This document shows positions 24,081 to 34,796 of a stretch of 40,664 nucleotides of DNA, one piece after another (positions within the stretch are counted from its first letter, which is position 1; each line of letters begins with the position of its first letter). Origin of the DNA: Candidatus Ligilactobacillus faecavium. GTDB taxonomy: Bacteria; Bacillota; Bacilli; Lactobacillales; Lactobacillaceae. Location of the stretch: positions 1 to 40,664 of the forward strand of contig DWVG01000102.1 of the NCBI GenBank assembly GCA_019120355.1, read 5' to 3'. The notes below the pieces were generated by a model. That model ran no database searches. It was not told where the DNA came from and saw only the letters and a list, made by a program, of their open reading frames with translations. The translations under genes were made by a program, and so were the position numbers.

Positions 24081-24929
24081 ATGAGATATCTCAAAAATTT
24101 CAATAATAACGCAGCGTTAGTTGAAGATGATTCCGGAAAAGAATATGTAATTATTGGAAATGGAATTGGATTTGGCAAACATCGGGGAGGCTTAGTTGAT
24201 GAAAGCAAAATTGAACGACGATTTGTTCCGTCAGATTCAAATACTCCCGAAATTGAAGAGTTTAAAAATATTCGTCCGCAAGCCATTGAAGTAACTTCCA
24301 AGGTCACGGCAATGCTTGCCCAAAAGGGGAATCTTAATTTTTCTGACTATCAATATTTTGTCCTGGTTGATCATATTGACTTTGCGTTGAAACGTTCTTT
24401 AGATGGCATCGAAATTCCGGATGGGACAGTTCGGTGGAATGTGAAGCATCTTTTTCCAAGTGAATATCAGTTGGCCTGTGAAGCAATTCAACTGATTGAA
24501 CAGGAACTTTCAGTTAAATTGCCGGCAAGCGAACAAATTTTTATGACGTATCACTTGTTAGATGCTGAAAGCGATGGAACTAAATTGCAAGATACCGTCA
24601 AGATTACCCAGTTAATTGCGGGAATTGTATCAATTATTCAGTATGATTACCACATTGAACTTGATCATGATTCGTTTAATTATAATCGGTTTGTTAATCA
24701 TTTACGTTCATTAATGATTCAACATGTTTGTGGAAAATGGCAGCAAAGCCAGGAACTTGATCCTGCGCTTCTAGAAGTCATGCAACAGCGATATCCGCAA
24801 GCAGCGGAAACAGTGGAACGAATCAATACATTTTTAGTTAATAAAATCGGCTGGCATCTTAGTCCAGACGATAAGGTTTATTTGATATTACATGTTTGGC
24901 GGGTAACTCATCGCCAGGCAGATGATTAA
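24081..24929 (+). CDS. licT: BglG/LicT-family transcriptional antiterminator
   Basis: This 282-residue protein starts at ATG 24081 behind GAGGAG; the earlier TTG at 24057 lies in the terminator. The N-terminal CAT RNA-binding domain (about 1-55) reads MRYLKNFNNNAALVED and then GNGIGFGKHRGG. Two PTS-regulation domains follow, with histidines in VDHIDFALKR and MTYHLLD (PRD1) and QHVCGKW and ILHVWRVTH (PRD2). Phosphorylation of these by HPr or the cognate EIIB normally controls dimerisation. It binds the two RAT sites here: one ahead of its own gene (autocontrol) and one ahead of the PTS gene. Confidence 0.93.
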   Translation: MRYLKNFNNNAALVEDDSGKEYVIIGNGIGFGKHRGGLVDESKIERRFVPSDSNTPEIEEFKNIRPQAIEVTSKVTAMLAQKGNLNFSDYQYFVLVDHIDFALKRSLDGIEIPDGTVRWNVKHLFPSEYQLACEAIQLIEQELSVKLPASEQIFMTYHLLDAESDGTKLQDTVKITQLIAGIVSIIQYDYHIELDHDSFNYNRFVNHLRSLMIQHVCGKWQQSQELDPALLEVMQQRYPQAAETVERINTFLVNKIGWHLSPDDKVYLILHVWRVTHRQADD

Positions 24930-24932
24930 ATT

Positions 24933-24961
24933 CGCGTGTTACTATTCAATTAGGCATAAGC
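24933..24961 (+). promoter_or_regulatory. RAT 2 between antiterminator and PTS gene
   Basis: CGTGTTACT...ATTAGGCATAAG is clearly homologous to RAT 1, with the same start and end blocks and one base fewer in the middle. It overlaps the 5' arm of terminator 2. Confidence 0.8.
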
Positions 24962-25036
24962 TCAGATTTAATCAGTTTATATGGAATGATCGTCAAGATG
25001 ATTCTATATAATGCGGTTAAATTTGGGCTTTTTGTT
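24958..25036 (+). terminator. conditional terminator 2
   Basis: AAGCTCAGATTTAA (24958-24971) pairs with TTAAATTTGGGCTT (25017-25030), using two G-U pairs, followed by TTTTGTTTT. A further stem is formed by the 45-base loop between. It gives an extra checkpoint before bglP. Confidence 0.82.
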
Positions 25037-25040
25037 TTAA

Positions 25041-27029
<1,989 letters not shown>

Positions 27030-27038
27030 GAGGTTTAA

Positions 27039-28499
<1,461 letters not shown>

Positions 28500-28505
28500 T
28501 CAGCG

Positions 28506-28537
28506 AAAAGGTTCTGGCGGAAGCTAGAACCTTTTTT
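28506..28537 (+). terminator. terminator of bgl operon
   Basis: AAAGGTTCT-G-GC and GC-T-AGAACCTTT form a stem around GGAA, followed by six T. Confidence 0.85.
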
Positions 28538-28543
28538 ATATAA

Positions 28544-28559
28544 TGTTTCATGTGAAACA
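28544..28559 (+). other. parS site (ParB/Spo0J binding)
   Basis: TGTTTCATGTGAAACA, identical to the copy at 16317. It is intergenic, directly after the bgl terminator. Confidence 0.82.
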
Positions 28560-28580
28560 TAAACGGAAAAAGGTGAAACA

Positions 28581-28928
28581 ATGAAGCGGCAAGAATTAAT
28601 TGATTTAGTATTAGCCAATACGGATGGATATGAATGCTATCCATTCAACGGACCGAATAGGCATGAGAAAATCAAATGGACGGTAATCAAACATCAATCA
28701 AATAATAAAATTATGGCATTGATTTTTGAAATTGATGGTCAGTTACTAATTGATATTAAGCTTGATCCAGATCAGGGGGATATTTTACGGCAAAGCGTAA
28801 CTGGCGTTTATCCGGGTTACCACATGAATAAAGTTCATTGGAACACGATTGCGGTTAACCGGACTTCACTTACAAACGATGAAATTCTTGGACTTATCAA
28901 AGAAAGTGCAAAGTTAACGGCCAAGTAA
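28581..28928 (+). CDS. MmcQ/YjbR-family protein
   Basis: This 115-residue protein has the CyaY-like MmcQ/YjbR fold pattern: an N-terminal helix, then FEIDGQLLIDIKLDP and PGYHMNKVHWNTIAVN, the conserved central blocks. The family has been described as DNA-binding-like, but its function is not settled. The ATG has AAAGGTG upstream. The gene is separated by 65 bases from the phosphoesterase gene and may be transcribed with it. Confidence 0.8.
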   Translation: MKRQELIDLVLANTDGYECYPFNGPNRHEKIKWTVIKHQSNNKIMALIFEIDGQLLIDIKLDPDQGDILRQSVTGVYPGYHMNKVHWNTIAVNRTSLTNDEILGLIKESAKLTAK

Positions 28929-28993
28929 TTGTCAATTACTGGTGGAATGATTAAGATTAAAAGTAAAGATCAAACTAAAGTGAGGGATTGAGA

Positions 28994-29833
28994 ATGCGAA
29001 AATTAGCACTGATCGGCGATAGCCATGGAAACTATCAGGCATTGAAGGCAGTATTGGAAGATGCGCACAACCAAAATGTTGATGATTACATTGTTTTGGG
29101 TGACATTACTAATCGGGGGCCTGAGCCGTTGGAATGCGTTGAGGCGCTGCAACAGGTTAAGCCGTTAACGTGGATTATTGGGAACCATGAAGCCGTTTAT
29201 CGAAGTTTGATCGATCATCAATTTACAGGTTTTGAGGATAACTCGAAGGCAATTATGGCAATCATTACTTCAGCCTATGACCGGGAAAAACTTGGAAAGG
29301 AAAAATTTGATTGGTTATCTCAATTACCACTCAATCAAGAAGTTAAAGTTGAAGGAATTACGTTCAATATTTTCCATTCAACGCCGACTAAATGCCGGGG
29401 TGGCTTTAGTTATCCGACAAATGAGCAGGCCAATTTTGATGAATTAATGAGCCATACCGATGCGGATGTTGGAATTTATGGCCATACTCACCGTTCAATT
29501 TTACGAATGACGAATGACGGTCGTTATATTTTTAATCCGGGCAGTGTTGGAATGCCAGTATCTGACCGATTAGAGATCAGCGGGAAAGCCAGTTACGGCA
29601 TTCTGACGATCGACCAACGAAGTGTTTTAAATTGGGATCAACGCAATGTTCCATATGATTTGGAAAAGGAATTGCAAATTGCTCAGGAACGGGAAATTCC
29701 ATATTATGCCTTGTACGAAGAATTATTACGAACTGGTAAATTTACTTTCAATCCGGATAAAGTCAGTGCTGAAAATCAAAAGCAAGACTATTTAGCCCAA
29801 GCATTATCAGATGTGGAGAAGATTGAATGGTAA
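28994..29833 (+). CDS. metallophosphoesterase
   Basis: The 279-residue protein starts at ATG 28994, placed 7 bases after GAGGG; a TTG at 28988 is less likely. All five calcineurin-like blocks are seen: GDSHGN, GDITNRG, GNHE, a histidine in FHSTP and GHTH. A YfcE/PrpE-like fold with a C-terminal extension of about 70 residues is likely. Substrates for this group include phosphodiesters and diadenosine polyphosphates, and the true one is unknown. Its last codons overlap the next gene by 7 bases (ATGGTAA), so translation is probably coupled. Confidence 0.88.
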   Translation: MRKLALIGDSHGNYQALKAVLEDAHNQNVDDYIVLGDITNRGPEPLECVEALQQVKPLTWIIGNHEAVYRSLIDHQFTGFEDNSKAIMAIITSAYDREKLGKEKFDWLSQLPLNQEVKVEGITFNIFHSTPTKCRGGFSYPTNEQANFDELMSHTDADVGIYGHTHRSILRMTNDGRYIFNPGSVGMPVSDRLEISGKASYGILTIDQRSVLNWDQRNVPYDLEKELQIAQEREIPYYALYEELLRTGKFTFNPDKVSAENQKQDYLAQALSDVEKIEW

Positions 29834-30813
29834 AAAAGGATAACTCATATGAAGAAAACGAAAGCGTAACGTGGGAAAAATTACAGTCAGAACAGTTCAA
29901 AAACTATCGCGTCGTTAAACGCAATCTGCTTTTTAATGTTCTGACATATGTTCTGATTTTTCTGATTGAATATTGGCTTGCAATTCAGAGTGGGGCAGAG
30001 GTTTTAAAGGCGGACGCCTTCAATAACTTATCGGGTGTGATTTCGACATTCTTACTGATCGTTGGAATCCATATTGCGAGTGATGAAGATGAAACGCGAT
30101 TGATTGGGTTCCCGGTAAGCGATCAAAATGAGTTGAGTAATCAGAAAAGGGTTCGGTTGTCGCGTTTCCGTTTTGAAACGATTTTTACACTCGTAACTTC
30201 GATTTTGATGATTGGAATTGCAATCAATATTATTAGCGGCGGGATTCACGCGTTAGTGAATCTTAAGACGCAAAAAATTCCGAATCCAATTGGAATCGTT
30301 GGGGCCGGGATTTCAGTTATCTTGATTTTGGCGATTTATATCATTAACTATTCAAGTGGTAAAAAGACCAACAGCGCAGCGTTGTTAGCTTCGGCACAGG
30401 ATAGCTTGGGTGATATTTTAACAAGTGTTGGAACCGCCGTTTCGATTTTTGTAATGTGGAAATTTGGCGTTCGGTGGATCGACAGTGTTGCCAGTATCAT
30501 TATTGGCTGTTTCATTCTGTACTCGGGATTTAAGATTTTTCTTGAAAGCAGTTTGAATCTTGTCGATTACTTTAATCCGCGTAAAGAAGAAAAATACAAA
30601 AGAATACTTTTAAATAATCCGCAAGTCAAATCGGTTCCGGGATTAACGGCGCACTACAATGGAAGTTTAGTGACCGTTGAAGCCGAGGTAACAGTCAATG
30701 GGAAGATGACCGTTCAAGAATCATTTATTCTTGCGGAACAGCTTGAGAAAACGTTAAAACAGGAGTGCGGTGTTTCGGATACAAAGATTATTTTTTATCC
30801 AAATAAAATTTAA
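29827..30813 (+). CDS. cation diffusion facilitator (CDF) transporter
   Basis: This 328-residue protein has six hydrophobic spans (about 35-250) and a C-terminal cytosolic metal-binding domain (about 255-328). The transport site in span 2 reads KADAFNNLSG and in span 5 AQDSLGD. That gives D-x3-N and D-x3-D rather than the H-x3-D of zinc exporters, which suggests Mn2+, Fe2+ or another ion (inference). CDFs exchange cytosolic metal for protons. The gene overlaps the phosphoesterase gene, so supply of a metal cofactor and its balance may be linked. It is followed by a strong terminator. Confidence 0.86.
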   Translation: MVKKDNSYEENESVTWEKLQSEQFKNYRVVKRNLLFNVLTYVLIFLIEYWLAIQSGAEVLKADAFNNLSGVISTFLLIVGIHIASDEDETRLIGFPVSDQNELSNQKRVRLSRFRFETIFTLVTSILMIGIAINIISGGIHALVNLKTQKIPNPIGIVGAGISVILILAIYIINYSSGKKTNSAALLASAQDSLGDILTSVGTAVSIFVMWKFGVRWIDSVASIIIGCFILYSGFKIFLESSLNLVDYFNPRKEEKYKRILLNNPQVKSVPGLTAHYNGSLVTVEAEVTVNGKMTVQESFILAEQLEKTLKQECGVSDTKIIFYPNKI

Positions 30814-30846
30814 AAGCGATGAGCAATTTTGGCTCATCGCTTTTTG
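30813..30846. terminator. terminator between CDF and epimerase genes
   Basis: AAAGCGATGAGC and GCTCATCGCTTT form a 12-base stem around AATTTTG, with five T. It lies between convergent genes. Confidence 0.88.
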
Positions 30847-30848
30847 TG

Positions 30849-30864
30849 TGTTTCACATGAAACA
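30849..30864 (-). other. parS site (ParB/Spo0J binding)
   Basis: TGTTTCACATGAAACA, reverse complement of the 16317 copy and identical to 19741. It lies 2 bases before the epimerase stop codon and directly after a terminator. Confidence 0.82.
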
Positions 30865-30865
30865 T

Positions 30866-31873
30866 TTATTGTTGATTTTCAAGTTCAATAATATACCGAA
30901 TCGTCTTCCGAAGTTCTTCGCGAATATCCTCGCGTTTCACGTGTAACTTTGGGAAAGTATCGGCCCAGTTTAAATAACAGAATTTCTGTTGAACGTGGGC
31001 AATCATTTCCATGTGAATTCCGCTTTCGCGATTTTGATCGGCAAGATTTCGATCAAGTTCTTTGTAAGTTGGTAAGCCTTCTTCAAGGGTGATGACTGGA
31101 ATTTGAGTATTTGTTCCAAGTTCATCCTTAATGATGTTGGCAAATTCTTCGTAGGTCATGTTAATGTCACCGATGGCAAATGTTTCCCGGTGGTGACCGT
31201 AGAGAAGGGCGCCGACCGCAGCTTCACCAACTTGGGTAGCAGTTACACAGGCAGTTCCGCCTTTGAAGACCGGATAAACATCATTGTCGCGAATCCGATC
31301 AACAAACATTTGCCATAATGGCATGCGTTCTTTCATTGTTCCGAAGATGTATGGCAAGCGTAATCCGCAAACTTCCATCTTGCCTTCGCCTTCAGCAAAC
31401 GCAACTTGTTCCTGGAGAAGACGGGTATTGATGTATGGCGAATTCTTTAAGTTCGTTTCGGGATAGTGTTCGGCCATTTCAGCAAAGTATGATCCGAAAA
31501 CAACAAATTTTTTCAATCCTGCTTGGCAGGCGAGGCGAACCATCCGTTGGGTTGGCAGAACGTTGGCTTCATAGTAAAAACGTTTTGCCGGAATTTCAGC
31601 TTGAATTCGTTCATCTGCCCCGGCAGCATAAATAAAGCCATCACAATCGCTGAGCATCTCAATGACTTCTTGGTCGTTCATTTCGTTGATGTTGCCAACA
31701 AGGCATTCAACATTATCCATGCCTTCGAGCGGATTGTCTTCTTTAATAACCGTATCTTTTTTGGGTGGAAGTGAAAGGGTTTTGACCTTAATATCATTAT
31801 TTAGTAATTCTTTAATTGTATGGTATCCAAGAAACCCGGTTCCACCGAGAACGAAAACTTTATTAAATTTCAT
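30866..31873 (-). CDS. NAD-dependent epimerase/dehydratase-like protein
   Basis: This 335-residue protein is an extended SDR. It has the Rossmann motif GGTGFLG at residues 10-16, FIYAAGAD after strand 4 and FGSY where the catalytic Ser/Thr lies. The usual YxxxK is changed: the aligned segment reads SPYINTR, with Arg in place of Lys. It may be an atypical enzyme or a sensor-type protein. It lies 21 bases downstream of the pgpA-like gene on the same strand, so they likely form an operon. The substrate is unknown. Confidence 0.78.
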   Translation of the reverse strand: MKFNKVFVLGGTGFLGYHTIKELLNNDIKVKTLSLPPKKDTVIKEDNPLEGMDNVECLVGNINEMNDQEVIEMLSDCDGFIYAAGADERIQAEIPAKRFYYEANVLPTQRMVRLACQAGLKKFVVFGSYFAEMAEHYPETNLKNSPYINTRLLQEQVAFAEGEGKMEVCGLRLPYIFGTMKERMPLWQMFVDRIRDNDVYPVFKGGTACVTATQVGEAAVGALLYGHHRETFAIGDINMTYEEFANIIKDELGTNTQIPVITLEEGLPTYKELDRNLADQNRESGIHMEMIAHVQQKFCYLNWADTFPKLHVKREDIREELRKTIRYIIELENQQ

Positions 31874-31894
31874 TGAAATCTACTCCTTCATTAA

Positions 31895-32413
31895 TTATTC
31901 CATGTCGCTTGCACTTAAATTATGGGCTAAATAGCCTTCAGCACAGGCCTGAATGGCGGAAATGCAATCATCGAGCATGGTTGCAATTTGGCCGCCATTT
32001 TTTTGCGCGGTATCGAGTTTTTTGGCTGCGTTTGATTTATGGACATCAAGGTAGCCGAAGTTTGAAACGGCAATTGATCCGTAAAGTTGGGCAATCCCGT
32101 TAATGGCAAGCATTTCATCAACCCCAAAACAAGGATTATCTTCAGCGATAATTGTCTGTAACGGTTCAGGTAACTGATGCGCATTTGCAAGGTTATCAAT
32201 CGCGAGAGCAACCATAATCGCATTGCGAACTTCCCGTTTACTCAGCACTTTCCGAACTGCCATTTCGGCTTCATCGATTGTCAATTCACTGTTGAATTGT
32301 CGTTGATGTTCCCATGCATGGGTGGCAATTTCATTAAGCGAAATATCGCGCTTTTCAAGTTCAGTTTGAATGTAGTTCCAAACTTCCTGATCAGGATAAA
32401 CATCATTTGACAT
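31895..32413 (-). CDS. phosphatidylglycerophosphatase A-like protein (YutG type)
   Basis: The protein has 172 residues from ATG 32413, chosen for AAGGAAG 8 bases before it; the TTG at 32440 has no such signal. It resembles the Gram-positive YutG branch of PgpA, with ELTIDEAEMAVRKVLSKREV, EDNPCFGVDEMLA, IAVSNFGYLD and MLDDCISAI. PgpA removes phosphate from phosphatidylglycerophosphate in membranes, but this soluble short branch lacks the membrane spans of E. coli PgpA. The exact role is uncertain. It is the first gene of a two-gene minus-strand operon. Confidence 0.75.
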   Translation of the reverse strand: MSNDVYPDQEVWNYIQTELEKRDISLNEIATHAWEHQRQFNSELTIDEAEMAVRKVLSKREVRNAIMVALAIDNLANAHQLPEPLQTIIAEDNPCFGVDEMLAINGIAQLYGSIAVSNFGYLDVHKSNAAKKLDTAQKNGGQIATMLDDCISAIQACAEGYLAHNLSASDME

Positions 32414-32554
32414 ATTTTTCACTTCCTTAAACTTATTCAATCAGCATTATATTAGATAAGCGCTTCCATATCAATTATTTTAACTGAAACCGTATTCAGT
32501 AATTTAGTTATTGTTATTTAATTTTTTACTTAAATTGGTATATACATTTATTTA

Positions 32555-32568
32555 AGAAAGCGTTATCA
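32555..32568 (+). promoter_or_regulatory. cre-like site before the Eis-like gene
   Basis: AGAAAGCGTTATCA matches TGWNANCGNTNWCA at 13 of 14 positions and lies 25 bases before the start codon. Confidence 0.55.
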
Positions 32569-32593
32569 TTTGGTTAGAAAGGAGGAATCATAG

Positions 32594-33757
32594 ATGGAAA
32601 ACTTTATTTTACAGCCCTCAGAACGCGAATCGCTTTACCAGCTTTATCTTTATGCTTTTAACCGTCAGGATACACCTGCGCGCAAAGTATTTTTTATGGA
32701 GCGGGTTGAACATGGAAAGGTTTTTCGAATCAAAGATGGCGAACAGATTGTCAGCGGCTTGTATCGGTTGCCGTTTGAACTTCGAATTGGGAATCAGCTT
32801 TTTCAAATGGGCGGAATTGGTGATGTGATGACTTATCCTGAATACGGTGGGCATGGGTACGCGACGACATTATTAAAAACAGTCTTGGAAGATATGAATA
32901 TTGAAGGATATGAATTATCATTTTTAGCGCCTTTTTCACAACGTTATTATCGCCGGTTGGGTTTTGAACAGGCTGAAAGTTCATTTACATATGAGATTCA
33001 ACCAAGTAAATTCCGCCCAATCAGGATAAAAAGTAACCTTCAAGTTAAACGGGCTTCATTTTCAAGTTCCATGGATGAGATTGCTGAATATTATCGCCAA
33101 ACGGTTGCAAACCAAGATGGAAAAATCAACCGCCAGCCATGGCGGTGGCATTATCTTACTTTGAAAAATAAGTGGAACGTGGCGAAGGTGTATGATTCAA
33201 CCCAAATGACCGGCTATGCGCTTTACGAAATTCAGAGAACGGATTTAGTTGTTTCTGAAATGAATTATCAGGATGGGGACACGTATCAGAGCCTCTTGAA
33301 TTTCATCGCAGCGCATTCAAGTATGGTCGAACGGTTTATCTTTAAGGATTACAGCAATTTTTACCAGGGATATTATTCACTTGAACCGGGTGAAATGAGT
33401 GTGCACGTTGAACCGTACATGATGGGGCGAATTGTTAACTTTAAACGCTTTATTGCTAAATATCCGTTTGAAAATGAGTTTGGAACGATTCTTATTAAAG
33501 TTGAAGATGACGTTCTTCAATCAAACAACGGCGTTTGGAAAATAAGCAAGACTGGAATTGAACAGGCCTTACCGGAAGAAAATTGGCAAATCAAGGGGAA
33601 AATTAATGATTTGTCAGCCTTTTTCCTTGGACAACTGTCTCTAAAACAAACACTTCAACTTCATCGGATTCAAACACAAGCAATTGATGACAAGCAATTA
33701 GCGCAGTTTGATTCGGCAGTGAAGAAGAATATTTTAGGATTTAATGATTATTTTTAA
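32594..33757 (+). CDS. Eis-like GNAT acetyltransferase
   Basis: This 387-residue protein has the Eis arrangement. Its first GNAT domain contains the acetyl-CoA segment YPEYGGHGYATTLL (about 91-104) and then SFLAPFSQRYYRRLGFE. A degenerate second GNAT half follows, then a sterol-carrier-like C-terminus ending in a free carboxylate (FNDYF) as in Eis proteins. Eis enzymes acetylate amines on aminoglycosides or proteins; in lactobacilli the natural substrate is unknown. GAAAGGAGG precedes the ATG. It is monocistronic with a clear terminator, and a cre-like box suggests catabolite control. Confidence 0.85.
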   Translation: MENFILQPSERESLYQLYLYAFNRQDTPARKVFFMERVEHGKVFRIKDGEQIVSGLYRLPFELRIGNQLFQMGGIGDVMTYPEYGGHGYATTLLKTVLEDMNIEGYELSFLAPFSQRYYRRLGFEQAESSFTYEIQPSKFRPIRIKSNLQVKRASFSSSMDEIAEYYRQTVANQDGKINRQPWRWHYLTLKNKWNVAKVYDSTQMTGYALYEIQRTDLVVSEMNYQDGDTYQSLLNFIAAHSSMVERFIFKDYSNFYQGYYSLEPGEMSVHVEPYMMGRIVNFKRFIAKYPFENEFGTILIKVEDDVLQSNNGVWKISKTGIEQALPEENWQIKGKINDLSAFFLGQLSLKQTLQLHRIQTQAIDDKQLAQFDSAVKKNILGFNDYF

Positions 33758-33762
33758 TTATT

Positions 33763-33799
33763 AAGAGATTGTTAGAAAACTTAGCAATCTCTTTTTTTA
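33763..33799 (+). terminator. terminator of Eis-like gene
   Basis: AGAGATTG-TTAG pairs with CTTAG-CAATCTCT around AAAA, followed by seven T. Confidence 0.82.
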
Positions 33800-33831
33800 T
33801 GGCCGCAATTTAAAATTTCAGAGCATTGCAA

Positions 33832-33862
33832 TCCATTGCGACTGTAAAGATTGCGCAATGGA
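33832..33862. repeat. inverted repeat upstream of 30-aa gene
   Basis: TCCATTGCG (33832-33840) and CGCAATGGA (33854-33862) are perfect 9-base arms with a 13-base spacer. It is a possible operator or RNA hairpin about 135 bases before the small gene. Confidence 0.55.
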
Positions 33863-33995
33863 AGATAAGCTTACAAGAGAATGACGAATTTTGGTTAAGA
33901 ATTCAATTAGAAATCAGACGAAAAACTGGGGTAACATGATGGTCGGTGTTAGGATAAAGGTGAAATTAAAGGAAAGGTTAAAGGAGGAAATTTCA

Positions 33996-34088
33996 ATGAA
34001 AAAGGTATTAAACTTCTTTGTTAAGAAGCATGATCTAGCTTCAATCACAGCATTGATGCAAAACTTAAAGTACAACCGTAATTTATAG
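33996..34088 (+). CDS. 30-aa peptide gene of unknown function
   Basis: ATG 33996 has an ideal ribosome binding site (AAAGGAGG, 8 bases before). The product is basic: MKKVLNFFVKKHDLAS, then ITALMQNLKYNRNL. It has a hydrophobic stretch LNFFV and a predicted amphipathic helix, with no signal-peptide cleavage pattern and no double-glycine leader. It stands alone between two terminators (33763-33799 and 34122-34163), like a dedicated mini-transcript. I recognise no family. It loosely resembles the 26-aa product at 37002 in length, an early Phe-Val, and an Asn-Arg near the C-terminus. It could be a small membrane-associated or signalling peptide. Confidence 0.6.
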   Translation: MKKVLNFFVKKHDLASITALMQNLKYNRNL

Positions 34089-34121
34089 AATTTGAAGGAA
34101 TACAACATGAATTCACATAAG

Positions 34122-34163
34122 TAAAAACACTCACGAGATATTTAAATCTGGTGAGTGTTTTTT
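34122..34163. terminator. bidirectional terminator
   Basis: AAACACTCAC and GTGAGTGTTT form a 10-base stem, with an inner AGAT/ATCT stem, followed by TTTT. It serves the 30-aa gene and the convergent TMEM175-type gene. Confidence 0.82.
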
Positions 34164-34748
34164 AGTGTTGATGTTGTTTTTGATAACCTGTTCGGCCCGG
34201 CGTTCAGGAATTATCCAAACGGCGGTTGCAATGATAACCGCGATGATGATTGCTGGCGGATAAAAGTAGCCGCAAACAAAGCCAATAGCTTGGATCAAGA
34301 AGTAAATCGTGAATTTTCGGGGCCGATAAATAACATGAAAAAGGGCCTTGTTAGATTTGTCTGCCCAGTGAAGGGTGAAACAAAGCAGCACGTACATCAA
34401 TGAAATCAGTAAAAAGACGATTCCAAAGAAAAACTCAGCAATCCGTGCGAAAAAGTGATCGCTAACGAAAGTCGTTACATATGGGAAAAATGAAATTACA
34501 AAGAGTAACAGCGAATTTGCCCATAAAACGCCCCCGTTGATTTTTCGAACGACTTGAAACGTATTATGAAGATTATGCCACGTGATACATAAAACGAAAA
34601 ATGAGGTGGCATATGTTAAGTATTCCTTGTGCAGTGCTAAAACGGCACTTAAAGTGGCAGCGGCTGGTTGCTTTAAGCTTAAAACTAAAACCGTCATGAC
34701 GATTGCAAGCACGGCATCAAAAAACGCGGTCAACCGGTCTTTACTCAT
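34131..34748 (-). CDS. TMEM175-family (DUF1211) membrane protein
   Basis: This 205-residue protein has six hydrophobic spans. Span 1 carries RLTAFFDAVLAIVMTVLVL, the bacterial TMEM175 pattern (RxxxFxDAxxAIxxT) that lines the ion pore. Bacterial members form tetrameric potassium-permeable channels; the function here is inferred from the family. The last 30 residues are polar and basic. It is monocistronic on the minus strand, 49 bases downstream of the end of the broken amidase gene. Confidence 0.83.
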   Translation of the reverse strand: MSKDRLTAFFDAVLAIVMTVLVLSLKQPAAATLSAVLALHKEYLTYATSFFVLCITWHNLHNTFQVVRKINGGVLWANSLLLFVISFFPYVTTFVSDHFFARIAEFFFGIVFLLISLMYVLLCFTLHWADKSNKALFHVIYRPRKFTIYFLIQAIGFVCGYFYPPAIIIAVIIATAVWIIPERRAEQVIKNNINTKKHSPDLNIS

Positions 34749-34796
34749 TTAACAAGTTTCCTTTCAGATTAAATTAACCAGTTTAGTTTAGCATAG

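Noticed and set aside
30933..30948. Sixth parS-like sequence CGTTTCACGTGTAACT
   Set aside because: Three mismatches to the consensus and inside a coding region; too weak to call beside four exact copies.
32444..32470. cre box around GATAAGCGCTTCCA
   Set aside because: At least three mismatches to the cre consensus, and a better candidate lies at 32555.
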